NCBI RefSeq assembly: GCF_016860545.1
Contig: NZ_BNEB01000002.1
Coordinates: 1,922,001-1,986,000 of the forward strand
Source: Streptomyces asoensis
GTDB taxonomy: Bacteria; Actinomycetota; Actinomycetes; Streptomycetales; Streptomycetaceae
DNA length: 64,000 nt
Direction of reading: 5' to 3'
Positions 37,046 to 45,801 of this stretch are shown here, piece after piece. Below the pieces are notes generated by a model that saw only the letters and a list, made by a program, of their open reading frames with translations, was not told the DNA's origin and searched no databases. The translations under genes were made by a program, and so were the position numbers. How positions within the stretch are numbered: the first letter of the stretch is position 1; each line of letters opens with the position of its first letter.

Positions 37046-37410
37046 ATGCTGTCGGCACGGTTCGGTTCCGCCCCCCCCGAGCCCGTCGAGGTGGTGTTCC
37101 ACAACCCCGCCGTCGCCACCTCCAACCTGGAGTTCTCGGCGAAGGCCGCCGCGTGGGACACCGTCGACGAAAGTCTCAAGACGTTCGCCCACATGGCGGT
37201 GGCCGCGCAGGTCGGATGCAGCTGGTGCCTGGACGCCAACTACTTCGCCGCACTCGACCAGAACCTCGACCTGGACAAGGCGAGCCAGGTGCCCGACTGG
37301 CGTGCGTCCACGGTGTTCACCCCGCTGGAGCGCGAGGTGCTGGAATACTCCGAGGCCATGACGAACACCCCGCCGACTGTCACCGACGAGCTGTCGGCGA
37401 GCCTGCTCGA
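37046..37410 (+). pseudogene. Carboxymuconolactone decarboxylase/AhpD-like gene, truncated at both ends
   Basis: The reading frame gives FAHMAVAAQVGCSWCLDANYF with the CxxC of CMD/AhpD proteins, then PLEREVLEYSEAMTNTPPTVTDELSASLLE. Family members have about 30 more residues before this start and about 50 after this point (the ELTAFIGLANF part). Here the frame instead runs into sigma-factor DNA out of register. It also starts right against the upstream terminator, with no promoter space. The gene is broken at both ends, and the 5' break is less certain than the 3' one. Confidence 0.75.
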
Positions 37411-37413
37411 ACC

Positions 37414-38280
37414 GTCACGGCCGATCCCTTCGTCATCCACCGCGGCCTGCTGTTCACCGTCGCCTACGAGATGCTCGGTTCGGCCGCCGACGCCGAGGAC
37501 GTCCTCCAGGAGACCTGGCTGCGCTGGGCCGGCGTCGACCGTTCCCAGGTGCGCGAGCCACGCGCCTACCTCGTACGAGCCGTCACCCGGCAGGCCCTCA
37601 ACCGGCTGCGCTCGCTGTCGCGCAGCCGCGAGGACTACGTCGGCGAATGGCTCCCGGACCCGCTGCTGACCAGCCCCGACGTCGCCGACGACGTCGAACT
37701 CGCCGAGAGCGTCTCGATCGCGATGCCGACCGTGCTCGAGACGCTCGGCCCGGCCGAGCGGGCGGTGTTCGTCCTCCACGAGGTCTTCGACCTGCCCTAC
37801 GCCGAGATCGCCGAGGCCGTCGGCAAGTCGCCCGCCGCCGTCCGCCGGATCGCCCGGCGGGCCCGCCACCACGTGGCGGCCCGCAGGCCCCGGGTGCGGG
37901 TCAGCCCCGTGGAACGGCAGGCGGTGGTGGAACGGTTCCTGGCGGCGCTGCGCACGGGCGCCCTGCTGGATCTGCTGGACGTCATGGCGCCCGACGTCGT
38001 CCTGGTCACCGGCAAAGGCGGCGTGGTGCCCGCCGCGCCGGCCCCCCTCCACGGTGCCGAGCAGGTGGCGTCACTGCTGGCCGGTGTGCAGGGCAAGGTG
38101 GCCGCACTGGAGTTGGCCACCGTGTGGCTCAACGGCGCGCCCGCGGGACGCATCGCGTTCGACGGCGTGCCGGCGGCGGTCAGCGTGGACGTGCGGGACG
38201 GGCGCATCACCCGGATCCACGTCGTGCGCAACCCGCACAAACCGACCCGCCTCGACACACCGGCCGCACTCACGAGGTAG
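37414..38280 (+). pseudogene. ECF41/SigJ-type sigma factor lacking a usable start codon
   Basis: The frame reads TADPFVIHRGLLFTVAYEMLGSAADAEDVLQETW and continues intact through region 4 (LPYAEIAEAVGKSPAAVRRIARRA) and the SnoaL-like C-terminal domain (about 165-288) typical of ECF41. At the expected initiation position lies GTC (37414-37416) instead of GTG. The next in-frame start codons lie about 200 bases upstream, inside the CMD fragment. The protein-coding part is otherwise complete, so loss of translation is probably recent, or initiation is unconventional. Confidence 0.7.
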
Positions 38281-38469
38281 CGGGCGTCGGACGACGCCGA
38301 AGCCGCGATGCGCGTGGCGAGCCCCCGCGCGCGTGGCCGGCTGAGGTGTCTGGCGGGGCAGCAGGCCGACGTGCCGCTCCTGGTGTGCCCGCGTCTGCAT
38401 CCGGCCGACGGCCGAGCGGCGAACCAGACACGTGGTGCCAGGTCGTCGGCGCGGAACGGGAGGCGGGGC

Positions 38470-39171
38470 ATGGATCTACGAGGTGCACGGATTCTGGTGC
38501 CGGGTGCCACCGGAGAGATCGGGTCGGCGCTCGCCGCACGGCTGCACGCCCTCGGTGCCCGCACGGCACTGGCCGGACGTGACCGCGAGGCCCTCACCCG
38601 TGTCTCGACGGCGTGCGAGCACGCTCCCGCTCGCACCTTCGACGCCTGGGACGCCGACTCCTGTGCGAAGACCGTCGACTGGGCGGCGGCGGAACTGGGC
38701 GGCCTGGACGGCGTCGTCGTATGTGTCGGAGTCGCGGCTTTCGGGCCTGCCGGGGAGGTGGAGGACGCGGTGTCCGAACACCTGATGGCGGTGAACGCGC
38801 TGGCCCCCATGGCGTTCCTGCGGGCCGCCGGGGACCGGTTGCCCGAGGGCGGCGTGCTCGCGGCCGTCACCGGGATCGTCGCCGAGGCGGCACCGGCCCG
38901 GATGGCGGACTACGCCGCCGCCAAGGCCGCGCTGGCCACCTGGCTGACGTCGGTCCGCCGCGAGCGGCGACGCCAGGGCGTGACCGTGCTGGAGATCAAC
39001 CTGCCCCACATGGACACCGGCTTCGCCGGGCGCGCCGTTGTGGGCCAAGCGCCGCCACTGCCGCGGGGACTGCCCGTTTCGGAGGCAGTGGACGTGATCG
39101 TGCGGGCGCTCCGCGAGGGCGCGAGACGTGTGTGTCCCGGCAGCGGTGCGGCGCTCGAAGTGGTGCGGTAG
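38470..39171 (+). CDS. SDR-family protein
   Basis: The 233-residue protein has a Rossmann nucleotide-binding motif (PGATGEIG, 11-18) and the catalytic-type YAAAK motif with an upstream serine/threonine region (TGIVAEA). The usual NNAG is replaced by CVGVAAFG. GGAGG lies just before the ATG. It is followed seven bases later by a DUF2071 gene, suggesting one transcript. The substrate is unknown. Confidence 0.88.
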   Translation: MDLRGARILVPGATGEIGSALAARLHALGARTALAGRDREALTRVSTACEHAPARTFDAWDADSCAKTVDWAAAELGGLDGVVVCVGVAAFGPAGEVEDAVSEHLMAVNALAPMAFLRAAGDRLPEGGVLAAVTGIVAEAAPARMADYAAAKAALATWLTSVRRERRRQGVTVLEINLPHMDTGFAGRAVVGQAPPLPRGLPVSEAVDVIVRALREGARRVCPGSGAALEVVR

Positions 39172-39178
39172 CGCGGAC

Positions 39179-39973
39179 ATGCCGAGGAGACGTCCCGGAT
39201 ACGGCCCTTCGTCCCGCAGCGCCCGGCCCGCGGAGGCATTGACCCCGCTGGCTCCGCATACGGTGCGGCGCGTGCTGTTCCGGCAGCGCTGGCGAGACCT
39301 GGTGTTCCTGCACTGGCCCGCCGACCCGTTCGAGGTGGCCCGGCTGCTGCCGGCCGGCACCGTCCCCGACCTCCACCAGGGCCGGGCCTATGTCGGCCTG
39401 GTCTTCTTCCGCATGGACGACCTCGCCTTCGGCCGGACGCCGGCCCTGCCGTACCTGGGGAGCTTCGGCGAGGTCAACGTCCGCCTGTACAGCCGCGACG
39501 CCACGGGTCGGCGCGGGGTGGTGTTCCGTTCGCTCGACTGCGACCGACTGCTGCCGGTGCTGACGGCCCGCGGCGTGTTCGGCCTGCCCTACCGGTGGTC
39601 CCGGATCCACAGCCAGTGGTTCGACAGCCGGCTGCTGTACCGCACGGGGCGGCGCCAGGGTGCGCGAGCCGGGGCACGGGTGTGGCTGGACGTGGCGGAC
39701 GAGCCGGTGGCGGCCACGCCCCTGGAGGAGTTCCTCACCCAGCGCTGGGGGCTGCACGAACGGTTCCTCGGTCGCACTTACTACCTGCCCAACGCACACC
39801 CCGCCTGGTCCTTCCGCAGGTGCAGCCTGATGGGCTGGGCGGACGACCTGGTCGCTGCGGCCGGGCTGTCCAGGCCGCAGGGCGAGCCCGTGAGCGTTCT
39901 GTACGCTCCCGGCCTCCCGGTGGTCTTCGGCCCGCCGGTGCCCCTGCCCGCGCCCGGCACGTGGTCCGGCTGA
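39179..39973 (+). CDS. DUF2071 (YqjF-like) protein
   Basis: The 264-residue protein matches DUF2071: RQRWRDLVFLHWPADPFEVARLLP near the start, VGLVFFRM, then FGEVNVRLYSRD and a terminal YAPGLPVVFGPP block. B. subtilis YqjF is a member; the function is not known, though a ligand-binding beta-barrel related to acetoacetate decarboxylase is predicted. The start at 39179 is weak and probably coupled to the SDR gene. It is convergent with the glycosyltransferase gene downstream. Confidence 0.85.
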   Translation: MPRRRPGYGPSSRSARPAEALTPLAPHTVRRVLFRQRWRDLVFLHWPADPFEVARLLPAGTVPDLHQGRAYVGLVFFRMDDLAFGRTPALPYLGSFGEVNVRLYSRDATGRRGVVFRSLDCDRLLPVLTARGVFGLPYRWSRIHSQWFDSRLLYRTGRRQGARAGARVWLDVADEPVAATPLEEFLTQRWGLHERFLGRTYYLPNAHPAWSFRRCSLMGWADDLVAAAGLSRPQGEPVSVLYAPGLPVVFGPPVPLPAPGTWSG

Positions 39974-39998
39974 CCCACCCCCGCACGAAGCGCCGGGC

Positions 39999-41336
39999 TC
40001 AGTGCGTCGACTTCCGCCGGTCCATGGCGGCCAGCAGCTCTCCGGCCGCCCACCCGGGTCCCCGCCGCCGTACCGCCGCGGCCAGTTCGGGCATACGCGG
40101 GCTCACGGTCGCCCACACCGCCCTGAGCGCCGTGGGGACGTCGGCCGGCGACAGCGTGTTCGGGTCGAGCACCGCACCGGCACCGGCGCGCTCCGCGTCC
40201 CGGGCCACGGAGAACTGGTCGCTGGAGAACGGCAGCACCACCGCGGGCACGCCCGCCCGCAGGCATTCGGTGAAGGAGTTGCTGCCACCGTGGTGCACCA
40301 TCGCGTCCACCTGCTCCAGCAGGGCGCGCTGGGGCACCGACGGTGCCACCACGGCCCGTTCGCCCGCGAGATCGGCCAGCGCGGTGGTACGTTCCCCGGC
40401 CGCGACGACGACCGACACGTCCGGCATGCCGTCGAGCAGCCCCGTGACGACACCGCGCAGGACGTCGTCGCGCGCGGACAGGAACGTACCGAGTGCGACG
40501 AGGACGACCCTCTCGCCGCGCGAGCGCAGCATCTTCAGGTGCGCCTCCCACTGCGCGTCGAGGGGATCGGGGGCCGCGGCCATGTGCCCGGCGAACAGGC
40601 GCACCGGGCCCGGCGCAGGCGTCGGCAGCCAGCCGAACGCGGGGTAGGCGTAGACGACGGCGTGCGGCGAGCTGAGGGCGAAGGCCCGGCCCGGAGCCGG
40701 CAGGGAGGGCGCGTGCCGCCGGGCGAAGGCCGCGAACAGGGCGGTGAAGGCCTCGTCGTTCCGCCGGGCCGCGGCCCTCAGTTCCCGCAGCCGCTCCGGA
40801 ACGGGCCGCAGCGCGTCGGGCCAGGCGTAGGGGACGCCGAAGTAGGCGTCGGGGCCGGAGAGCACATAGCTGGGATGTCCGGGGCAGAAGGTCGCGTAGG
40901 GCACACCCAGGCAGTGCAGGGCCAGGGTGACCGGGTAGCTGAGCTGGTCCACGACGTACCAGTCGGGGCGCAGCCGCCGGTCGGCCGAGCGCAGCGAGTC
41001 GAGGACCCCGTCCGGGTCGGCCAGCATGTCGGCCCGCCGATGGCGGGCCTGGGTCAGCAGCGCCGGTACGGCACCCTCCCGGGTTGCGTCCAGGAACTCC
41101 GCCAGCCGGGCCGCCTCCCGGGCATCCTGCTCGGTCGCCTCGGCCACCCCGGTGTTGGCATTGCGCGTCACGGACAACGGCTCGAACCCCACCCCGGCCT
41201 CCCGCGCCAGGTGCTCGAACGCGGGAGCACAGGCGAAGTACACGTCCGCACCGCGCCGGCGCAGAGCCCCGGCCAGGACCGACAGCGGTCGTGCGTGGGA
41301 CATGAACGGGGGACTTACGACAACGACACGCGGCAT
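39999..41336 (-). CDS. MGT-type (GT1) glycosyltransferase
   Basis: The 445-residue GT-B enzyme has an N-terminal acceptor domain (VSPPFMSHARPLSVLAGALRRRG) and a C-terminal nucleotide-sugar domain with the HHGGSNSFTE motif of macrolide-type glycosyltransferases. It would transfer a sugar from a UDP- or dTDP-donor to a small molecule or lipid. GAGGGG precedes the ATG. It is divergent from the large GT4-like gene. No sugar-nucleotide genes are nearby, so it may use a housekeeping donor, for instance to inactivate a toxic compound. Confidence 0.9.
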   Translation of the reverse strand: MPRVVVVSPPFMSHARPLSVLAGALRRRGADVYFACAPAFEHLAREAGVGFEPLSVTRNANTGVAEATEQDAREAARLAEFLDATREGAVPALLTQARHRRADMLADPDGVLDSLRSADRRLRPDWYVVDQLSYPVTLALHCLGVPYATFCPGHPSYVLSGPDAYFGVPYAWPDALRPVPERLRELRAAARRNDEAFTALFAAFARRHAPSLPAPGRAFALSSPHAVVYAYPAFGWLPTPAPGPVRLFAGHMAAAPDPLDAQWEAHLKMLRSRGERVVLVALGTFLSARDDVLRGVVTGLLDGMPDVSVVVAAGERTTALADLAGERAVVAPSVPQRALLEQVDAMVHHGGSNSFTECLRAGVPAVVLPFSSDQFSVARDAERAGAGAVLDPNTLSPADVPTALRAVWATVSPRMPELAAAVRRRGPGWAAGELLAAMDRRKSTH

Positions 41337-41513
41337 GCGAACCCCTCGGCCAAGGCATCTTCGGCCCGCTGTCCACAAGAGCCGGGCCAGCGCATCGTAG
41401 CCACGTCCGGGCAGGTCGGACGGTGTGGCAATCAGCACCGGAGGCAGGTGCATCCGGAAGGCCGACACCCCGCGAACCACAGAGGTCAGCGCCGTCCCGA
41501 GACAGGAGAACCC

Positions 41514-43592
41514 GTGGCCGGCACCGTTTTCGCGCCCCCCTCGGCGGCTCACGATCCCGCACGGCCGGGAGGAACGGGCCACGAGGCCGGCGACCCCTTG
41601 GTCGCCGCCCGCACCGCGTTCTTCGACGGCTCCGGCTGGACCGCGCACCTGTCCGAGCCGAGACCGGACAGGCGTCTTCCGGACGCGCAGAGTGAACTGG
41701 CGCAACTGCTGGAAGCCGAGTACGGGCTGCCGTCGCGGGCCGTCCCGCCCGGCGAGGGACCAGCGGTGGACCACCGGGACAAGGCCGTGGCGGGGCTGCG
41801 TCGCGCCGCCCGGCTGGGCGTCCCACTGGCGCCGGAGGCCCTGCTCGCCCATCGGGAGGGCGACCCCCGCCTCATGGCCGTGCTGACGGAGCTGTGGCCG
41901 CAGACCGTTCGCTGGCACGGCCCCCGGCACGCAGAGGAGGTACTGCGCGCCATGCTCGGTGAGTCCTGCGACGGACCGGTCGCCGGCCACCTGCTGGACC
42001 TCGCGGTGGCCGCCGGCCTGCATCCCCTCACCCCGGTCGAAAGCGCATCGCTCGCGCGCACCACCACGCACCGGGCCGTCCGCCACTCAGCCTGGCGTTA
42101 CCTGCTTCGACTCCCCGGCGGCCCCGCCCATGTGCCCCGGCCCTCCGAGGCCGGGGACGCCTACGAACGGCTCCTGCTGGCGCCCCCGGTACCCGCGTTC
42201 GGCCCGGAGCGGCAAGAGCCCGCGGGCCGACTCGTCGCCCAGAGCATGCTGCTGGGCGCCCTGGACACCCCGGGGCAGGGAATGAGCGGTGGACTGGCGG
42301 TGCTGCTGGGCGGGCTCGGCGACCGGCTGGCCGCGACCGAGGGGATATCCGGCGTCATCACCGTCGTCACCGCCGGGCACGAGGACCTCGCCGCCGACGA
42401 CCGGCTTGCCCACGAACGCGCCCCCGGGCACTGGGTCCTGCGGCTCCCCGTGGACGCCCCCTCGGCCCCGGCCCAGGTCGAGATGCACCGCCACCGCGCC
42501 GCGCTCACCTGGTGGGCGGTCCGCCTGCTCGGCGCCATGCCGCGGCCCCTGGATGTCCTGCACGTCAGATACGCCGACGACGGCAGCCTGGCGCTCGCCG
42601 ATGCCGCCGAGCGCCTGGGCGCCGCGCTGGTCTTCACGGCCACACCCGACCCGCATCGCGGACTCGCCGAACGCCATGCCGCGTGCGATGTCGCCGACCC
42701 CGCGGCGGCGGAGGCCCTCCGCAACGACCTGCACCGGGTCTTCCTGGCCGACCGGCTCGTGGAGCGCGCGGACACGGTCGTCGGTATCCCCGGACGCGGC
42801 GGCACCCGCGAACTCGTCCGCCACTTCCCCGGCCTCGCACGGCTCGACGAAGGGCGCGGACCCAGCGCCCCACCGGAAGGCATTGCTCCTTACCGGCCCG
42901 CGCCCGACGAGGACGACCGGCGGCGCGAGGCGCTGAACCGGCTCTACCGGGACGGGACAGACCCCGGCGCCCTCGACCCCCGGGACCGTGACCTTCCCGT
43001 ACTGCTGTGCGTGGGCCGGCTGCACCCGGTCAAGCAGCAGGACCTCCTGGTCCGGTCCTGGCTGGCGACGGGCGCCCACCACACCACGACCCTCGTCCTC
43101 ATCGGCGGCAGCCCCGGCACCGGCACCGCCGTGGAGGACGACATCCGCCGCCGCATCGACACCCTCCTCGCCCCGTACCCGCAGGCCGCGCGCCGCCTGG
43201 CGCTGCTGCCGGCCCTGCCGAACACCCAGGTACGCCGAATGCAGCGGGCCCTGGCACAGCGCACGGCCGACGCCTGCTGCTGGTACGTCTGCCCGAGCGC
43301 GAAGGAGGAGTTCGGGATAGCGGTCCTGGAGGCGATGGACGCCGGCCTTCCCGTCGCCGGTCCGCGCCGCGGGGGAGTCGCGCACTACCTCCGCGACCAG
43401 GTCAACGGCCTCCTGATGGACACGTCCGGCCAGGCGGGCCTGATGCGGGGCCTACGGCGGATCGCCGCCACCTCCGTCGACGACCGGCGCCGTTACGCGG
43501 CCGAGGGCAGGAAGCTGGTCGCCGAGCGGTTCTCCGTGACACGCATGGCGGACGAACTGGCCGCCGAGTACACCGCCCTGCGCACCGGCTGA
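41514..43592 (+). CDS. GT4-like glycosyltransferase with a ~240-residue N-terminal extension
   Basis: The 692-residue protein has an uncharacterised N-terminal region (1-240) rich in Arg and Leu. A GT-B fold follows: the GMSGGLAVLLGGLGDRL glycine-rich loop near 245, VGRLHPVKQQDLLVRSW, and the EEFGIAVLEAMDAGLP nucleotide-sugar motif (EX7E) near 600. The GTG start has AGGAGAA eight bases upstream. The layout recalls sucrose-phosphate-synthase-like transferases. The acceptor is unknown; a hairpin overlaps its stop. Confidence 0.85.
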   Translation: MAGTVFAPPSAAHDPARPGGTGHEAGDPLVAARTAFFDGSGWTAHLSEPRPDRRLPDAQSELAQLLEAEYGLPSRAVPPGEGPAVDHRDKAVAGLRRAARLGVPLAPEALLAHREGDPRLMAVLTELWPQTVRWHGPRHAEEVLRAMLGESCDGPVAGHLLDLAVAAGLHPLTPVESASLARTTTHRAVRHSAWRYLLRLPGGPAHVPRPSEAGDAYERLLLAPPVPAFGPERQEPAGRLVAQSMLLGALDTPGQGMSGGLAVLLGGLGDRLAATEGISGVITVVTAGHEDLAADDRLAHERAPGHWVLRLPVDAPSAPAQVEMHRHRAALTWWAVRLLGAMPRPLDVLHVRYADDGSLALADAAERLGAALVFTATPDPHRGLAERHAACDVADPAAAEALRNDLHRVFLADRLVERADTVVGIPGRGGTRELVRHFPGLARLDEGRGPSAPPEGIAPYRPAPDEDDRRREALNRLYRDGTDPGALDPRDRDLPVLLCVGRLHPVKQQDLLVRSWLATGAHHTTTLVLIGGSPGTGTAVEDDIRRRIDTLLAPYPQAARRLALLPALPNTQVRRMQRALAQRTADACCWYVCPSAKEEFGIAVLEAMDAGLPVAGPRRGGVAHYLRDQVNGLLMDTSGQAGLMRGLRRIAATSVDDRRRYAAEGRKLVAERFSVTRMADELAAEYTALRTG

Positions 43593-43606
43593 CCAGTGCG
43601 CAGGGC
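43575..43606 (+). terminator. Hairpin overlapping the stop of the GT4-like gene
   Basis: GCCCTGCGCAC pairs perfectly with its complement over 11 bp around a ten-base loop that contains the TGA stop codon. Confidence 0.7.
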
Positions 43607-43780
43607 CCGCGACGACAGGGCTGAGCGGCGTCCGGCCTCACCGCAGGAGGGTGCCCTGCCCTGGAACGGCCGCGGCCCGACGATCTGCGGCTGCGCCGTG
43701 TGGACGCCGGTGACCGGAAGCGTGGCCGCAGGCGCCGGGGGTCTGAGGGCCCCCGGCCGCGTGCCCGCCGGGACGGTGTG

Positions 43781-44359
43781 TCAGAGCACGGGGAGCCGGT
43801 CCACCAGCAGCTCCACTCTCTGCGCGGCGTCCTCCGGCAGCAACCGTCCCGCCCGGCTCAGGGTCGCAAGGCCGTGCAGGGACGCCCAGAACACCTCGGT
43901 GAACAGCCCCGTGGGGACGCCGTCCCCGGCGACCTCGCCCAGGCTCTCCAGCAGCGCGGCGAAGGCGTCCTTCAGGGGCTCGGGGGTGTCTTCCTGCGCG
44001 TACGCCAGGCCGCCGTCGAGCTGGAACAAGGCGTCGTAGACCGCGGGGTTGCGCGCGGCGAAGTCGAGGTAGGCACGGGCGAGCGCGGCGACCCGCTCGC
44101 GTGGGGCGTCCGCGGCCGAGGTCGCAGCACGCACCGCCGCGGCCAGCTCGGCAGCGCCCTCCAGGGCGACGGCCCCGATGATCTCCCGCTTGCCGCGGAA
44201 GTGGCTGTAGAGGACGGGCTGGCTGTATTCGATGAGCTCGGCGAGCCGGCGGGTCGTGACCGCGTCCCAGCCCTGCTGCTCCGCGAGTTCGCGGGCTGTC
44301 GCCACGATGAGGCGCTCGCGCTCCGCCCGTTCGCGCTGCTTGCGTTCTTGAACCGACAT
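43781..44359 (-). CDS. TetR-family regulator
   Basis: The 192-residue protein has a TetR helix-turn-helix (about 20-66: VTTRRLAELIEYSQPVLYSHFRGKREIIGAV) and a C-terminal WHG-like effector domain (TGLFTEVFWASLHGLATLSRAGRL). It is divergent from a DUF1772 membrane protein gene, with two 15-bp perfect palindromes between them. This pairing is common in Streptomyces. It probably represses both genes. Confidence 0.92.
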   Translation of the reverse strand: MSVQERKQRERAERERLIVATARELAEQQGWDAVTTRRLAELIEYSQPVLYSHFRGKREIIGAVALEGAAELAAAVRAATSAADAPRERVAALARAYLDFAARNPAVYDALFQLDGGLAYAQEDTPEPLKDAFAALLESLGEVAGDGVPTGLFTEVFWASLHGLATLSRAGRLLPEDAAQRVELLVDRLPVL

Positions 44360-44367
44360 GACCCGAC

Positions 44368-44433
44368 TCTAGCACTGCTAGACATTCGAGCGTCAGTAGG
44401 ACTAGCGTTGCCTCATCATCTAGCGGCGCTAGA
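44368..44433. promoter_or_regulatory. Twin 15-bp palindromic TetR operators
   Basis: TCTAGCACTGCTAGA (44368-44382) and TCTAGCGGCGCTAGA (44419-44433) are both perfect 7-1-7 palindromes sharing TCTAGC/GCTAGA, with centres 51 bp apart. A half-site ACTAGCG lies between them at 44401. One site is close to each divergent start. Confidence 0.82.
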
Positions 44434-44450
44434 TCCCAGGAGGGGTCATC

Positions 44451-44897
44451 ATGCTCAACGCACTCCAGGTGTTCACCACCGTGATCGTCGGCCTGATGGT
44501 GGGGGTCGAGTTCTCCGTCGCCTTCGTCATGAACCGGATCTTCAACGCCCTTCCCGAGGACAGCGACCAGCTCGCTCGCGCCCACGGGGGCCGGATGCTC
44601 GGTGCTCTCATGCCGTTCTGGTACATCGGCTCGCTCGTCCTCAGCGTGGTCTGGGCCGTCGCCGGATGGGACCACCCCGGTGCCGGACTCGTCGTCATCG
44701 CCGCCGCGCTGCTGATCGCGAGCGTGATCATGTCGCTCCTGCTGCTCGTCCCGATCAACAACCAGGGCAAGACGTGGACCCCCGAGAACCGGCCCGCGGA
44801 CTGGAAGGAGCAGATGAACCGCTGGGACCGCTACCACTACGTCCGCGTCGCCATCATCGTCGCCGCCTTCGCCTTCCTGGTCACCGCCCTGGTCTGA
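44451..44897 (+). CDS. DUF1772 membrane protein
   Basis: The 148-residue protein has four transmembrane helices (about 7-27, 52-72, 78-100, 128-147) and the DUF1772 hallmarks NRIFNALP and PINNQGKTW with RWDRYHYVR. The function of the family is unknown. AGGAGG precedes the ATG. It lies downstream of one of the two palindromes, so it is probably the main target of the adjacent TetR regulator. Confidence 0.9.
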   Translation: MLNALQVFTTVIVGLMVGVEFSVAFVMNRIFNALPEDSDQLARAHGGRMLGALMPFWYIGSLVLSVVWAVAGWDHPGAGLVVIAAALLIASVIMSLLLLVPINNQGKTWTPENRPADWKEQMNRWDRYHYVRVAIIVAAFAFLVTALV

Positions 44898-45173
44898 GTC
44901 ATGTGGACTCCGGCGCGGGGACGCCGAGGCAGCTCGGAGGTCGCGTGACTGCCGACCTCGTCACCCCGGGTGAGTCCCTGAACGACCCGCACCCGGTCGG
45001 CGGCCGGGAGAGCCGACGCGGTCTCGGACCTGCTTGGCAGGCTCGCCGTGACCTGCCCCCCCCGACCCGTCGGCGGTGCGCTCTTCGACGACGAGATCCG
45101 GTTCCTCCGTCGGGCAACGTGGTGCATGCATGCAGGAAGAGAAGGCGGGTAATGGCGCAGGTGTGAGTGGAGC

Positions 45174-45659
45174 ATGAAGACGGCACCCGGGGGATCGCAC
45201 ACCGGCGGTGTCAGCCGTATCGGACCGGTCGAGCACCTGATCCGCGCGGGATACGCGCTGGACGAAGGCGACGGCTGCATCGCCGAGGCCCGCCGGCACG
45301 CGCTGGCCTTCTTCGACCAGGCCGAAGCCGACTATCGGGTGCTGGTGCGCGCCCGCGCGCGGGATCTTACGCAGCTGGTGGTCAGCGAGTTGGTCACCAA
45401 CGCCTGCAAGTACGCCCCCGGCCCAGTGCTGGTGGAACTGGGCATCAACCTTCACGCGGTGGATGTCGTCGTGTGGGACAGCAATCCTGTCGTGCCCGCG
45501 GCCCGGGCGGCTGATCCCGACCGGGTGGGCCAGCACGGTCTGGAGATCGCCAAGGCCGTCAGCGAGGTGCTGTTCGTCGAGCCGCAGTCGGTCGGAAAGC
45601 GCATCACCGCCCGTATTCCCCTGGCCGCCCCGCCCCGCATCACTACCGTCGGCTACTGA
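45174..45659 (+). CDS. RsbW-like ATP-binding regulatory protein (HATPase_c)
   Basis: The 161-residue protein has a GHKL ATPase core: the N-box SELVTNACKY (71-80), VVWDSNP (99-105) and the glycine loop GQHGLEI (119-125). Such stand-alone domains are anti-sigma kinases of the RsbW/SpoIIAB type, and Streptomyces encodes many. Its sigma factor is unknown, but a SigF-like gene lies 1.7 kb downstream. The ATG has a nearby GGAG. Confidence 0.88.
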   Translation: MKTAPGGSHTGGVSRIGPVEHLIRAGYALDEGDGCIAEARRHALAFFDQAEADYRVLVRARARDLTQLVVSELVTNACKYAPGPVLVELGINLHAVDVVVWDSNPVVPAARAADPDRVGQHGLEIAKAVSEVLFVEPQSVGKRITARIPLAAPPRITTVGY

Positions 45660-45761
45660 CGGACAGGCCGGCCGGCCAGACCCGCAGCCTCTCTTCCGCA
45701 GACCGAGGGTGGTGGATGAGGTGACGTCCAGGGGGTCACGGGCCGTTCCGGATGCCTCGTC

Positions 45762-45779
45762 GGCCCCCCGAGGGGGGTC
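45762..45779 (-). terminator. Short hairpin after the ribosome-inactivating protein gene
   Basis: A run of six C and a run of six G separated by GA form a compact stem just past the stop of the leftward gene. Confidence 0.5.
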
Positions 45780-45801
45780 GGCGTCGTACCCGGGGGACGG
45801 C

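Noticed and set aside
40002..41513. Long rightward open frame running into the GT4-like gene
   Set aside because: It is antisense to the GT1 glycosyltransferase, lacks family features, and the GT4-like gene has a clear start at 41514.
39999..43592. Part of an antibiotic biosynthetic cluster
   Set aside because: Two glycosyltransferases occur, but no polyketide, peptide or sugar-nucleotide synthesis genes flank them.
45123..45134. TGCATGCATGCA as an operator
   Set aside because: It is a simple alternating palindrome of three TGCA units with no adjacent matching regulator, so it may be chance.
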